Source: Globodera rostochiensis (Eukaryota > Nematoda > Chromadorea > Rhabditida > Heteroderidae). From it: a DNA stretch of 64,000 nt. Under the pieces are notes generated by a model. The model saw only the letters and a list, made by a program, of their open reading frames with translations, was not told the DNA's origin and did no database searches. Both the position numbers and the translations under genes were made by a program. The stretch is taken from the NCBI GenBank assembly GCA_018350325.1, contig JAEVLN010000003.1, positions 4,791,758 to 4,855,757 on the forward strand, given 5' to 3'. The first letter of the stretch is position 1, and the number at the start of each line of letters is the position of its first letter. This document shows positions 35,938 to 48,266 of this stretch, in pieces.

Positions 35938-36257
35938 CTGATTATTATAGTTCCTCTATTATTCGTTTTTTGATATTAAAATAATAAAATTTCTGAAAGT
36001 AAACTGTTTGACAGATTAAATTCAACTTTATTATTTAGAAAGAATACAAATAATTTCCATCAAAATGTCATTATCTTCAACATCGCCAGCAAACCCTGCG
36101 GGCTGGACACCAGCCACTCCCTGTGGCTGCGATGACCAGCATTATCGTGCCGTTCAAATGAAATGGCATGCTCACCCAATGAGCGTCTGTGTCGCGGTCG
36201 TCTTGTGATCGTTCTCTTCGCACTATTTACATATCAAAGATGTTGAAAGAAGGCGCT

Positions 36258-38028
36258 AGGACAAAATCCCTAACGGTCAAAATCACTAACGGTCATAATC
36301 CCTAACGGTCAAAATCCCTAATAAGCCAAAAGCGGACAAAATCCCTAATGGCTTGAAAACGGTCAAAATCCCTAACGGTCATAATCCCTAACGGTCAAAA
36401 TCCCTAATAACCCAAAACCGGACAAAATCCCTAATGGTTTGAAAACGGACAAAATCCCTAAGAAAATCCCTAATAGCGGAATTTCCGTTTTTTTTACCTT
36501 TGAATGAATCTGATAGGTCCAAGCGCTAACAAATCAGTTTAAACCGTAAAAAACACGCCAATCTCTAGTCAATTTCCAAATTTATTAACCAATAAAAGCA
36601 AAAATTTCATTTCTTGTTCAACAATAATCAATTGATCACCACGTAAAAATGGTCTTGACAAGTAAAAAAAAAATCAGAATCGTTCCCAGTATATTCTTCA
36701 GAGATCCAATTGGCGCACGCTCAACCAGTTATAAGGAGGCGGATAATCTCCGGCCACTGAAAATAAAACGGTTAACAATGATTTAGTCGACAAAAAAACG
36801 TTAACGAATTGGTTATAAAATTACTAATTTTGCAAACAAAAGGGTCCCACCTTCAAACCGACACGTGCGGCTCACAAAATCTTAGTTGCCTTCAATCGAC
36901 GTCCACCTCTTGATTTGGTCTCCAATTTCATCCCTTATTAGCGTGTCGCTTCTATCAGTGGTAACTCGTTGAGCAAATCTTCGTCAGCGCCATTCTTCTC
37001 ACTTCCTCTGGTGGAATATAGGCGAGAAACGGAAGATCGAAAAAGAATGGATACTCTTAGAGACCGGAGGAATGGGATCTCCTTTAAATGGAAACGCGCT
37101 TTCATATTCTCGACCTCTTTTCTGGTCGCTAAACATAAAATTTCTTTAAATCAGACCTTACTGAAACACACGTGAAGGGCTAAGATTTTTAGGCTTATAC
37201 TCTTTCCTGCAGCTTTGTTTTGGTAAGATGCACGAATAAGCATGTTTTAGTCGGAAATTTTGTCGTTTAACGATGTATTCGGACTTTAAAAAAACTATTT
37301 TGTAGTTTCGAGCCTGAAAATCTTAGCTCTGCAGCTAGTAAGTTATAAATTTAAAAAATTTGCAAACCGTCGACTGGTTCAACCGGTGCAATGGCGCTTA
37401 ACCATCCGCAATGCCTTCTCATAATAGCACGTGGGTTTTCCTTGCTGTAAACAGTTTACACAAATCACTCTCGCCGATTGACGAAGCATCCGATGACCAA
37501 TAGCTGCTCCTCCGGAGTAGGCGCGGCACGAACGTCCCATCAAATGGTGAGGCGGAGAAATTCAAGAAGTAAAATAAAAAATAAAATTTGGGTGTGAAAA
37601 GACAAGCTCGGTAACCTAATTATTCGCGCAGTGTGCGCTTAATCAACACATATATGCTTAATATTTGAAAAGATGAATCTTAAAGTTGCTTTTTAATCTA
37701 TAAAATTGACGCAAAACCACTCAATTTCTCGAGAATTGCAATATTAGGGATTTTGTCCGCTTTTGGGTTATTAGGGATTTTGACCGTTAGGGATTTTGTC
37801 CGTTTTCAAGCCATTAGGGATTTTGTCCGCTTTTGGGTTATTAGGGATTTTGACCGTTAGGGATTTTGACCGTTTTCAAGCCATTAGGGATTTTGTCCGC
37901 TTTTGGGTTATTAGGGATTTTGACCGTTAGGGATTATGACCGTTAGGGATTTTGACCGTTTTTGACTGATTAGGGATTTTGACCGCTTTTGGCTTATTAG
38001 GGATTATGACCGTTAGGGATTTTGTCCT
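36258..38028. mobile_element. Fold-back element with tandem-repeat inverted ends
   Basis: The left end (36258-36480) is built from tandem GGTCAAAATCCCTAAC units and the right end (37740-38028) from the inverted units GTTAGGGATTTTGACC. The outermost bases are AGGACAAAATCCCTAAC and the exact inverse. The ~1.26-kb centre has no recognisable transposase; an ORF at 36969-37175 has no known motif. No target duplication was found. Confidence 0.75.
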
Positions 38029-38526
38029 GACACGTGAAAGAATATGTTATTGTTGTTGTTTCAATAATAATATTTGTTTGGATCATTCATTCCGTCCACA
38101 TCCCCCTCCCCATCCACACAGTTTCTTCCTTTAGCGCTTTGCTGTTTCTAAGGTTTGGCTCCGATGCCCGCGAATTAAATTGTCAATAAACATTTCGATT
38201 ATTTTAATTATTTACCAAAATTTGTTTCAAAAATTCGCTATCTATCACTCCCTCCTTCAAAAAATGATTCATTTTCTCTCAGCTTAAAAATTTTTTTTTT
38301 ACCTGGCAAAATTAAACCATGTATATTACATATATCGAAAAACGTTTTATGAGAAATATCAAAAATGCTTGAAACTTCGATATTTAAGAGAGTATTCGAA
38401 AAAAAGGTGCCGCACCGCCTGGCATCATTTAGTGCGCCTTTTCACCGGTGGCGCATTCTCATTACTCTTTATGAGGCGTTGTGATTTTTATTCATCTTTG
38501 TTTTATGTTTTAAATTTACTTCTTTT

Positions 38527-38529
38527 CAG
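38527..38529 (+). promoter_or_regulatory. Candidate trans-splice acceptor of F-box-like gene
   Basis: CTTTTCAG precedes CCCATTGGAATCATAAAAAT and the ATG 29 nt later. The same arrangement precedes the paralogues at 48215 and 57418, so the site is conserved across the family with no upstream exon. Confidence 0.5.
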
Positions 38530-38557
38530 CCCATTGGAATCATAAAAATTAAAACAA

Positions 38558-40288
38558 ATGTCGGACAATCCGAAGAAAGTGGAGAAACGGCTGAAAGAAC
38601 TGTAAGTTTTGCCTTATTTCTACGGGTCGGGCGAACTCCCCCGCCCTCAGCGGAATGAGTGCTTTTTTATTATCAGCAAAAAGAACATTTTTGACAATTT
38701 TTGAAGGTTCTCACACCTTCACGCTATAACAAGAAATTCAGTTTCGTTTGTGACGACGTTTTATTCGAAGTCTTCAAATTCTGTGGGCATTTTGTGCTCG
38801 GACTGAAAGTTGCTTTGATCAGCGATCGATTTGACTTTTTGGTGGACGCGCATTTTAAATCGATGGAATGGTCGTTGGGTGAATTGTACATTTGTCGCGC
38901 AGTTGAAGGAACTGGCGCTGGAATTGTCAAATACGTTGGAAATAAAGTCGAGCGCCAGCTGCCAATTCCGCAAAAGCCGCTTCCAGACAATGTTATCGGC
39001 TTCGAATGCCTTCGAATATGGTCAGTGTCGGGTTTAAATTGTTTGGAAGCCATTAACTCAAATGTTTTAAATAAGAGAAAATAAAAAACAAACAAAATTA
39101 ACCATTATTATTCTTTCAGGGATTGTTGAGATTTTGATTAATTATATTGATCAAAGTGTCATCGATTTTGCCATTATAAATGTGATTGTTTCAAAACTTT
39201 TTGAACAATTGTTCGAATTCGGGTGTGGGGTTTGAAATAGGTCGAATGGGGCTCAGATTCGTGCTCTACGCCCCCGAATACCTTTTAGAAACATCGTTTT
39301 TCGTTTTTTTTTTGAGGCAGCAACAAACTTGACTATTACCCTTTTAGTTACATCGACCGAAGTGTCATCGAATTTCTCCAAAGCATTCGCCGACTTTTCG
39401 ACTCCAAAATGACCATTCTTTGCATCGGAACACCCTACTTCCAAAACCGCAGTTGGGAAATCATTTGGCACCGAATTTGGCCTCTGATCAAAGACAAAAT
39501 TTGTGGATTTGACTTGGATTCCTCCGATCTCGACTATTTGCGCCGTTTCTCTCCAACCGTTCTCAGCGATTGCGCAAAACTTCGATTGATCAAATCCGTT
39601 TATCTTTTTCCCGCGTTCCCGGCTGATGACAGTGCCAGCGCTTCTTCTGCCAAAGCTTTGACCAAATGGTTGCACACGCCCTGCGGGGATGGACTTCCGA
39701 AGGTGGCGGAATGCCGATATTGTTTGGAAGCATTGGAAGTACTTAAAAGAGTTTGTTTTATTGGACTCTCTGTTTTAAATTCCTTTATTATATTAAGGAA
39801 TTTGTCAATTCTATCAATCCGGTCAATTTCATCATCTGCCTTTGGAATCGGGCTTCAGAAATCATTGTGCCATTTGAACTGAAAAACAATTTGACGGGGG
39901 AGCGATTGGAGTTTCGGCACTTTGAGAAAGACAAATGGTTGTTGGTTCGTTGTCCACTTGAGCGCGACGCAGTGAAACGGGCCGATTGCGCTTCTAAGTG
40001 CAATTGGATCCATATTAACTTTATCATTAACTTCGAAGACGGGGACATCGGCGACGGGTAAGGGCTAAAGGGGGGAATCTCCCGACATTAGGTATTTTTA
40101 AATCGGTCGGGAAAATGCGTCCACTTTTCTCCTACTACTCTTTCGAAAAAAGCTTATCAAATCCACTCACGCCAATTTCCGTTTTTTATATTTCTAATTT
40201 TAGAATTCTCGATGCAAACGAAGGTCCGAGTGAGCCCAAAAAGCGACGAAATTTGGATAAAACTATTCAAAATGAGGGCACAGACTAA
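38558..40288 (+). CDS. F-box-like family protein
   Basis: Five exons (38558-38601, 38742-39020, 39348-39750, 39798-40057, 40204-40288) with consistent phases give a 356-residue protein. The N-terminus is [15 protein letters not shown]. Residues ~16-55 ([20 protein letters not shown], then [15 protein letters not shown]) have the pattern of an F-box-like helix bundle, used by family members to bind Skp1 in SCF ubiquitin ligases. The rest is a family-specific region with [63 protein letters not shown] and a basic tail (EPKKRRN). The intron 3 donor is weak (GTTTGT). It appears intact. Function is inferred from the F-box-like segment only. Confidence 0.7.
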
Positions 40289-41083
40289 ACATTGAAATTG
40301 TTGTTTTTTCCTTTTTAATATGGACTTTGTTTTTTCCGAAGCTTTGGCGTTGGAGAAAATTTTTTGCTTCTGTTTTTTGCCCGGGTATAAGCCAGGGTAT
40401 GGATATCTGCGGATTTTTCCTCATTCTGAGGTTCTTGGAATTCGATCGGGCATTATTTTTCGGACTGAAAAAACATACTCAAGTATATTCTTAACAAAAA
40501 CGGTCTTTTTAAAGGCTTAATATTAATTATAAAATTTGTCCTCTGAAATCGGGGGAAAACAGCATTTTTAATTTTAAAATTAGCTCAAATTGCATATTAA
40601 CGATTTGGAAAATATGTCGCCAAAAATTGTTTTGATTTGTATAATTGGTCACCGGAAAATTTCAGAAAATCGGATTATTTGGCACGATAATTGCTTTTAG
40701 CAAATTTCGAACATTCCCCGAAAATTGCTTTGATATCCCATTTTAAAAGCAGGGTTTTTGGACACTTCTTTACTGGAAATACACTCAAATTGACCATTTT
40801 TCTCTTTTTTGACTATTACACGAGTTGCAAATCTTGCAATCTTTCCAAAAACGTGTCGGTGCCATTCAAGTTGAGTTGTAACGCTTTCTCGCCGTCATTG
40901 AATGCTCCGCCAAAATGTTCACCAATCGCTTACAGGATCCGGAAAATTGATTTTGCCCCACTCTAGCCTAAGCATCAGTATATATTGTTTTCCTAAAGAT
41001 ATTAAATTAATTTTAAAATTTGATTGCATTATGTACTTTTTTTACAAAAAAATCTACAAATCCATTGCTGACAGCCGATGGCG
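40289..41083. other. 3' flank of the F-box-like gene; no gene recognised
   Basis: AT-rich. The stretch 40545-40610 (CTGAAATCGGGGGAAAACAG) recurs at 44750-44815 beside an F-box remnant, so it is duplicated family flank. A short open frame at 40850-40970 has no recognisable motif. Confidence 0.45.
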
Positions 41084-41091
41084 GTTCAAAC

Positions 41092-41912
41092 TAGAGCCCG
41101 GACTTGAGCTTCGAGCGAGACTCGAGACGAGATTCTCGAAAAAATCTCGGGTCTCGAAAATCTCGAAAATTCAGATTTATTCGAGACGAGATGTCGAGAC
41201 GAGATTTTTCGAGAATCTCGGATCTCGAAAAATCTCGAGCCAGAACAGTCGAGACTCGAGATTTTTGATAAAAATATAATTTTTTCCCCAAAATTCTCAG
41301 AAACTCCACCAAATTTTGGTAAGGATAAGAAGGGAGCACTAGAAGCATTTCTGCAAAATTTGGTCACGAAATAAAGAGTTAGCCTGTGTTCCAAGGTTTT
41401 GAAAATCAAAAGAAAATTCAATGGTGAGGGGATATGTCTGACCATATGCTGTCTGCCGCATTGCTATTTTTTTGAATCAGTGGAGAAATTGCTTATATTT
41501 TGGCGTTTCGCTTCTGGGCTTGACCCATAGTCGGGTAAGAAAGAGCCGGTGAAAAAATTGTTAGAATTTTTTTAAACATTTTTTAAAGAAATTTTTCAAA
41601 TTGAGAATTTTATCACTTTTGGGAGTGAGGGGAGGTTCGGCGGTGCCGATAGGCGCCGCCGGGGGAATTTTTTACAAAAATTGGCAATCTTTGTCAAGAA
41701 AAGCACTGTTTTCATGAAAAATTTTTGGAGTCGAGATCGAGAATCTCTAGCTTCTTTCGAGCGAGACTCGAGACGAGATTCTCGAAAAAATCTCGGGTCA
41801 TCTCGAAAATTCAGTTTTATTCAAGACGAGATGTCGAGACGAGATTTTTCGAGAATCTCGTCGAGATTTTTCGAGATCTCGAGACGAGATTCTCGTCTCG
41901 ACCGGGGCTCTA
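41092..41912. mobile_element. 821-bp hAT-like element with CTCGAGA-rich ends
   Basis: Ends TAGAGCCCGG / CCGGGGCTCTA with target duplication GTTCAAAC on both sides. Terminal regions are made of degenerate ACTCGAGACGAGATTCTCG repeats, inverted between the two ends. A GGTGCCGATAGGCGCCGCC hairpin sits at 41642-41660. No transposase. Confidence 0.88.
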
Positions 41913-42029
41913 GTTCAAACCCCCCTCCCCCGGTGAAGGCGACACAAAAGAATGAACGCTACCAACGACTGGCGAATTCAAAAAAATTTTTGGGAAAATG
42001 TCGATCTTTGTGGGTGGATTTTTGGTCCA

Positions 42030-42384
42030 AGAAAAAGTCAAATCGATCGCTGATCAACGCAACTTTCAGTCCGAGCACAAAAGGCCCACAGAATTTGAAT
42101 ACATCAAACAGAACGTCGTCACAAACGAAACTGAAAATTCGGGGTTTAAATGAGATGAATGGGTGCCACAAATAGACAATTTCACGTTTTGTTAAAATTG
42201 TGCAAATTTTCGCGTTAAGGTGGGAAAGGCGTGAGAACCCTCAAAAATTGTAAGAATTTTCTTTTAACTGATGTCAAAGACTCATTCCGGTGAGGGCGGG
42301 GGGGATTCCACTGAGCTCGTAGAAATAACACAAAACTCACATTTCTTGCATTTGTTTCTCCACTTTCTTCGGATTGTCCGACAT
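42030..42384 (-). pseudogene. F-box-like gene, 5' fragment
   Basis: Exon 1 (42341-42384, [15 protein letters not shown]) and the first ~100 nt of exon 2 (from 42130: [17 protein letters not shown], ending SDRFDFF) are intact and spliced as in the full genes. Homology then stops near 42030, and exons 3-5 are absent. Confidence 0.75.
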
Positions 42385-42507
42385 TTTGTTGTTGCAAATG
42401 AAATGATTTAATGGGCTAAAAAATTAAAAAATGCATAAGATTCTGCCGTACTCATTCATTCTTATCACAAAAGCAGAGAATTTAAAGAAGCAAATTTAGA
42501 AACTCAC

Positions 42508-42635
42508 CATTTTCAATCCCCCATTCTTTCCGAATAAAAATAAGAGCTTCGCAACACTTTCGGAAGTCCATCCCCGCGGGGCGTGTACAACCATTTGGCC
42601 AATGCTTGGTCCGAAGAAGCGCCCGCGCTTCGACC
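42508..42635 (-). pseudogene. F-box-like gene, end of exon 3 only
   Basis: The minus strand encodes [23 protein letters not shown] and ends at a GTGAG donor, as at the 3' end of exon 3 in the full genes. It is cut exactly where the palindromic element begins. Confidence 0.7.
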
Positions 42636-43783
42636 TGAAAATTTTTACCACTGGGGTGGCCTATACATAAATTTAAGATTCACGCAGGAAAATTGGAAAG
42701 TGTTGAAGAAAAAAATTTTTTAAATTTTTTTTTCGAAAAACAGGGTGTAACAAAAATATAGGGTCAGATTTTGTAAAGACAAGAACTTTTTTTATAGGCA
42801 TTTCAAAATTCCGAAAAAATTCATGTAAGCATAACTTTTGATACTGATCAAAAAAGATCTTTGCATCAACTTGATCAGACACCTCCCTCATGGAGATCTG
42901 AAAACCCCAAAATGCACTGAAAACGGGGTAAATTCGGGGAAAATCCCTGAGGGCATGAAAATGTTTTGTGGGGGAAACGAGTATGCCGACCGGATAGCCA
43001 ACAAAATTCTCTACAAAACCCAACAAACGCTAAGCTCTGCGCCCCTTCTCCGAGGAGGGACGTCTTGTTGAATTTCGCATATTGAAAAAAGCCCCATTTT
43101 CACGCGATTTACTGAAGGAAATGGGCATTTTTTCAACATACGAAATTCAACAAGACGTCCCTCCTCGGAGAAGGGGCGCAGAGCTTAGCGGTTTGTTGGG
43201 TTTTGTAGAGAATTTTATTGGCTATCTGGCTGGCATACTCGTTTCCCCCACAAAACATTTTCATGCCCTCGGGGAATTTTTTTCCCGAATTTACCCCATT
43301 TTCGCACAAGATGAGCCTTAGGTTGAGTTGCTTAAATCCGCGAACATCCGCCGCTTTTTCTCTCGCACAGTTTCTTTTTTGGCTTCCCAGGACTGTTACG
43401 CTTCCCGTACTTCTCAGGATCCGTTAAAAGAATGGGTTGGCTTCGATTACAACATTTATGAAGTCAGGATTTTGAGAAAATTTGAGGTAACATCCTTTGA
43501 ACGATTCAACCTTCGTCCAATTTCTCTTTTGGTGAGTCCATCTCGGTTTAACTCAACGATCTGACCCTGTTCTTGCTTTGTTAACTTGTTAGCACGTGGC
43601 AAAATGCCTATAAAAAAAGTTCGTCTTTACAAAATCTGACCCTATTCTTTTGTTACACCCTGTTTTTCGAAAAAAAACAAAAAAAAATTCTAACAAAAAA
43701 ATTTTCTTCAGCACTTTCCAATTTTCTTGCGTAAATCTTAATATTTATGTATAGGCCACCAGTGGTAAAAATTTCAGCTCGAT
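42636..43783. mobile_element. 1.15-kb palindromic (fold-back) element
   Basis: Arms 42636-43096 and 43097-43783 are inverted copies. Outer parts share GAAAATTTTTACCACTGG and CAGGGTGTAACAAAA; inner parts share CTCTGCGCCCCTTCTCCG. The right arm has an extra ~290 bp (43310-43600) with an unidentified open frame. It truncates an F-box exon on its left side. Confidence 0.8.
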
Positions 43784-43839
43784 CGGTTCAGTCTGAGTAT
43801 TCAAATCACTAAAAAATCGCTTGACCCTCTTTTGTTACA

Positions 43840-44110
43840 CACTGTAAAAATTAGTAACAAATAAAAAAATCGAATTCTGGGCCCAGGGCTGGATGATTGT
43901 CCTAAAATCCGTAACAACTTGTAAACCAATAATCTGACAAATGGCAACCGAAGTGAGGCGAAGAAAAGTCTATTCGAATAATTGTGAGCAAATGTGGAGG
44001 AGAGGGAGTAAAAATTTGAATTTATGGGCGATGCATCGGTTAGGGTAGACACAAAAATCAATAACCATTAATCGGTCGCCTGACGAGACAGAGAAGATAA
44101 AACTTTTTGG
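43840..44110 (-). repeat. Duplicated F-box-like gene upstream region
   Basis: Matches the upstream flank of the minus-strand gene at 46501-48215 (compare 48300-48530), including ATCGAATTCTGGGC and the GTAGACACAAAAATC motif. No gene body follows. Confidence 0.55.
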
Positions 44111-44555
44111 CACATTCTCTTGCATTAATTAATTAATTTTACCAATTTTTCAAACACGTCGGCGCCAAACTGAGCCCGACCGCTCATATGGGAACCCTGG
44201 CTTTGTGGGCTGAATCTGGGAAGAAGTGGAAGGCTATGGGGGAAAAATGCGTCAAATGCCATTATCCCTTACCCATCCGTCTCCGGAGTCACTGTGTCTT
44301 GAAGAAAATGCGGATGCGATTACACGAAAATTCCAACAAAAAGGCAAGAAGTGATGATCAAATTTGTGCTTTTTGAATGATTTTAAGTCCAAATTTCTTA
44401 CATTCAAGCAAATAGGGAACAGAAAAGCATTAAAATTCTCTCCAACGTCAAAGCTCCGGGAAAAAAAGTTTCATATTGAAAAGAAAAAAGCAACAATTTC
44501 AATGTTTATCCGTTTTCTCATTTTAAAATCCCTCCAAATTGCGTTCGTCCTCCGT
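44111..44555. other. No gene recognised
   Basis: AT-rich sequence with a 62-residue open frame at 44188-44376 that shows no known motif or splice context. Confidence 0.3.
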
Positions 44556-44559
44556 TCAA

Positions 44560-45095
44560 ATCACTTTTTGTGCTCACTCGGGCCTTCCGTTTGCGTCATA
44601 TACTAAAAATTAAAATTCGATCGGGCATTATTTTTGGACTGAAAAAAACATATACTCGAGCTTTGAGTATATTCTTAACAAAAACAGCCAAATTTTAAAA
44701 TTTTTTTCGATTTTTAGGCTTAATATCACTTATCAAATTTGTCCCATTCTGAAATCGGGGGAAAACAGCATTTTTAATTTTAAAATTAGCTCAAATTGCA
44801 TATTAACGATTTGAAAAAAATCAAAAGAAACCGGATGGTCTATTTGAGTATTTTTGTTTAAATTGTATGAGGAAAAATAGTTAGAATTTTCATTCGGATA
44901 ATAAAAACTTTCATTTGGGTCTTATGAATATGTTATCCAAAATAAAAGTTATAATTCTTTTTTTAAATAAATTCTTTTTAAATAAAACTGACTTACCTAC
45001 TCGTTGCCAATTCCACGATGATCGAAGACAATGTCAATGTCGACGCGATTCCCTGCCAAAAGCATTCCCATTTAGCCGCCTCCGCTTCCCTTGGT
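44560..45095 (-). pseudogene. F-box-like gene remnant (exons 4-5)
   Basis: 44560-44606 on the minus strand encodes the family tail (TEGPSEH, normally NEGPSEPKK). 45000-45095 contains the degraded end of exon 4 (EAEAAKW in one frame, GNRVDIDIVFDHRGIGN in another), so it is frameshifted. Flanking 44740-44880 matches the 3' flank of the gene at 38.6 kb. Confidence 0.6.
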
Positions 45096-45099
45096 GAAA

Positions 45100-45660
45100 A
45101 ATGGACAAAACTTTCGTTCAGCTTTTCCCGGGGCCCTTTGCTCGTCTTGGGGTTAAGTTAACCCGGGTTAACGCCCGAGCTTAACCGCTTTGCTCGTCTT
45201 TAACCCGGGTTAAGGCGTTAACCCGGATCTGTTGCGGGGGAACCGAAGATTTTTGTTGTTGTTGAAGTTTTTCTGGTAATTTTTTTGGATTTCAAAACTG
45301 AAAAGGTCAGTAGTGCCCTACCCGATTGGTGACTTTTTATGAATTCAATGGGCTGAAAAAATGCATAAAATTTAAAAATTTAAATTATAAAAATGAATAA
45401 AAATCACAATTATTATAAATAACCGAAAAGAGAGAAATTCCCCCACCCCCCTGTAACCAAGAAACGGCTTTTTTAAAAATTAATTGGCCGCAAAAATTTT
45501 ATTTTTTCTCACCCAAACGCTTTTCGTTCTTTGTTTCCGGTTCGGATACCCGATAAGTTTCGGTTCGGTTTAAAAAAAGTTGTTTTTTCCTTAATTTTCA
45601 AAAATTTCAACTGATTCAAATCGGTGCATCAAATAACTTATTTTCAGACAATTTTTAGCT
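45100..45660. repeat. TTAACCCGGG-rich inverted repeats, otherwise no gene
   Basis: 45150-45235 has several copies of TTAACCCGGGTTAA in both orientations, probably a small degenerate MITE. The rest is AT-rich with no feature. Confidence 0.4.
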
Positions 45661-45664
45661 AAAA

Positions 45665-46018
45665 ATGCTTTCCAAAAATGTTGACCAAAAGGGGCACCCC
45701 TATGGTTTTTCAAATGAACCGGTTAAAAAGTGGTTTCCCAATCAAAATTTTTATACCATTGGGTTTGTCTCGACGGGAGACGAGAAAAGTCGATTGATAT
45801 ATAATTTCAGGAAACACAAAATTTTTGATATTCTTCACTTTTACCCAAAGGTTGAAATCTTGTACGATCCGATTGATTTTTTATTCAGTTTTCAGAAATT
45901 TGATTTTAATCTTTTTTTACAAATTGTTAAGCAATGGAGCAACAAAAATTTGTTGGAGAAAAAAGCAAAAAATAGTAGCCTCATATCTCATCCCCGGAGG
46001 GTATTCTGCAAAAAATAA
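45665..46018 (+). CDS. Unidentified ORF next to a dispersed repeat
   Basis: 117-residue open frame starting MLSKNVDQKGHPYGF. Its first ~50 bp (TTGACCAAAAGGGGCACCCC) recur at 61090 and, diverged, at 56720, so it may be repeat sequence rather than a gene. No domain is recognised. Confidence 0.2.
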   Translation: MLSKNVDQKGHPYGFSNEPVKKWFPNQNFYTIGFVSTGDEKSRLIYNFRKHKIFDILHFYPKVEILYDPIDFLFSFQKFDFNLFLQIVKQWSNKNLLEKKAKNSSLISHPRRVFCKK

Positions 46019-46044
46019 CATTAAGAACCCTAGGGTGTTCTATC

Positions 46045-46159
46045 TAGTGTTCGGCAAATGAGGTTTTTTGGTGAAAAAATCCCGAAATTTCTTCGGTCGG
46101 TATACCGAATCGGTAATACCGAAAATTACCGCGGTAATACCGTACCGTGCCGAACACTA
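46045..46159. mobile_element. 115-bp hAT-like MITE
   Basis: Ends TAGTGTTCGGCA / TGCCGAACACTA, target duplication GTTCTATC on both sides. The interior has CGGTAATACCG-type palindromic motifs. Confidence 0.9.
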
Positions 46160-46500
46160 GTTCTATCCACCCACCAAATTTATTCCGAAATGCCACGGCA
46201 CCTGAAAATGCAAGCACTTACTATATTTATTGTTTCCTCTGCACATTCTCTTCCCCAAAATAATAAAATAAATCTTCAAATATTTCCGGTAAAATTATAA
46301 ATTATGCGAGAGGGAATTTTAAAAAGAACGGGAACGGGACTCCCGCACTTTCCCCACTGGAAACACGTTCCCGCCGACCTCTAATTTTGATAACATTTTA
46401 AATGAGGAAAAATAGTTAGAAGAATTCGCATTTGGATAATAAAACATTTATCCTTTATTCACGACGCCCCATCTCCGATACAAATCCATGTGATAAATGT

Positions 46501-48215
46501 TTATTCCATTTGGAATTTTGCATCCAATTCCGTTTCGTCCTCCTCCTCATTCATGAAGTCAAAGCCTGTGTGAAATAATCAGTTCAGTGGAGGAGGAATT
46601 ATTCGGATCCCCCCATTTCGTCCTTACCCGTCGCCGATGTCCCCATCTTTGAAGTCAATTTGGATGAGATTCCGCTGACGATTCCAATCCCATTTAGCTG
46701 CCTCCTTTTCCCAATTAGCCCATTTCGCTTCGTCGCGCTCAATTGGACAACGAACCAAAAGCCAATTGTCTCTATTAAAGCGCCGCAAGTTCAATCGCTC
46801 CCCCGTCAAATTCTTCTTCAGTACGAATGGCACAATGTCCGCAGAAGGATAATCCCAAAGACAGATGATAAAATTGACCGGATCGATTGAATTGCCAAAT
46901 TCCTTGAAAGGAATTTAAAACAGAGTCCACAAAATCAAAATCACCATTTTCAGTGGCTCCATTTTTTTCGAATGAACAAAGCATTTCAACACCTTCGGAA
47001 GTCCATCGCTGCGGGGCGTGTGCAACCATTTGGTCAAAGCTTGGCCAGAAGAATTGCCGGCACTGTCAGCGGCCGGAAACGCGGGAAAAAGATATTCGGA
47101 TTTGATCATTCGGAGTTTTGGGCAATCACCGAGAACGGTCGGAGAGAATTGACGCAAACGGTCGAGTTCGGAGGGAAACAAGTAATATCCACAAGTGTTG
47201 TCACGGATCAAAGGCCAAATTCGGTGCCAAATGATTTGCCAACTGCGGTGTTGGTTGCCGGGTGTTCCAATCCAAAGATTGGAGTCTTTGTGGCGAATGC
47301 TTTTGAGAAATTCGAGGACACTTTTGTCGATGTAACTAAAAATAAGAAATAAAACATTAGTGAAAAAATTTTAATGGGTTTTCAAATAATTTTAAACCGA
47401 CAATAGAATAACCGATTCTATTTTTTTTAATGTCTGAAATAAATTTTTGACCTTATTTCAAGGCCTTTGAATCCGATCACTTTGTCGAAAAACGGCTCTT
47501 GTAGAATTGGCAGCCGACGCTCGACTTTACTGCCAATGAATTTGATAATTTTAGCGCCACTTTCGTCAGCTGCACGACGAATTTCCAATTTGCCCAACGA
47601 CCATTCCTTCGAATTGAAATGCGCGTCCACCAAAAAGTCAAATCGATCGCTGATCAAAGCAACTTTCAATCCCAGCACAAAAGGGCCACAAAATTTGAAG
47701 ACTTCGAACAAAAGGTCGGCACAAATGGGACTGAAAAATCGGGGGTTAAATGAGGCAAATAAACAATTTCCCGTTATGATAAAATTGGTCAAAAAAGAGC
47801 AACATTTTCTCATTAACGCGGAAAAGGCGTGAAACCCTTCAGAAAATTTTCTATTAATCGAGGAAACTTCCCGTCCGACCTAAATTAAACTGAAAATTCG
47901 GTAATATTTTTAAAGTCGTTAGAAAATAGTTTCTAATGCTCTTTACTGAGACTAGAATCCGAATCTAACTCCATTTTCCCAAGTTCGAACCTAGGACCTA
48001 AATTTTTTGAAAAATGGATTTTCTAAATTTTACAATAAAATATTGAAAAGGTGGTTCCCGGGTTTTCTAATGCGTAGATAGGTTAACCCTAAAAAACGAG
48101 CATTTGAAAAAGTCCAAAATTTTTTTTTAATTTTCCGTCGTCCATTTGCTTATTCCCTTCAAAAAACTCACATTTCCTTCAATTGTTTCTCCACTTCATT
48201 CGGATTGTCCGACAT
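46501..48215 (-). CDS. F-box-like family protein
   Basis: Same five-exon structure as the gene at 38558: exons 48172-48215, 47452-47730, 46945-47335, 46628-46902 and a last exon from 46565. The N-terminus is [15 protein letters not shown], then [20 protein letters not shown] and [15 protein letters not shown]. Family motifs include [40 protein letters not shown] and [11 protein letters not shown]. Exon 3 is four codons shorter than in the paralogue. The last exon is uncertain: with the obvious acceptor the frame stops after two codons (46559), while another frame gives an acidic tail ([16 protein letters not shown]) ending at 46501. Upstream, TTTTTAG at about 48265-48271 precedes CTCATTGGAATCAT, the conserved candidate SL1 acceptor. 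Confidence 0.7.
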
Positions 48216-48264
48216 TTGTTTTTTGTTTTTGCAAATGCGAAATGATTTTTATGATTCCAATGAG

Positions 48265-48266
48265 CT
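48265..48266 (-). promoter_or_regulatory. Candidate trans-splice acceptor of F-box-like gene
   Basis: The minus strand reads CAGTTTTTAG followed by CTCATTGGAATCATAAAA, the same context as upstream of the other complete family members. Confidence 0.45.

Noticed and set aside
36270..38020. Interstitial telomere repeats (CCCTAA/TTAGGG)
   Set aside because: The motif is embedded in a longer unit (AAAATCCCTAACGGTC), and the nematode telomere unit is TTAGGC.
43328..43564. ORF in the extra part of the palindromic element as a transposase
   Set aside because: No DDE, HTH or other transposase motif could be recognised.
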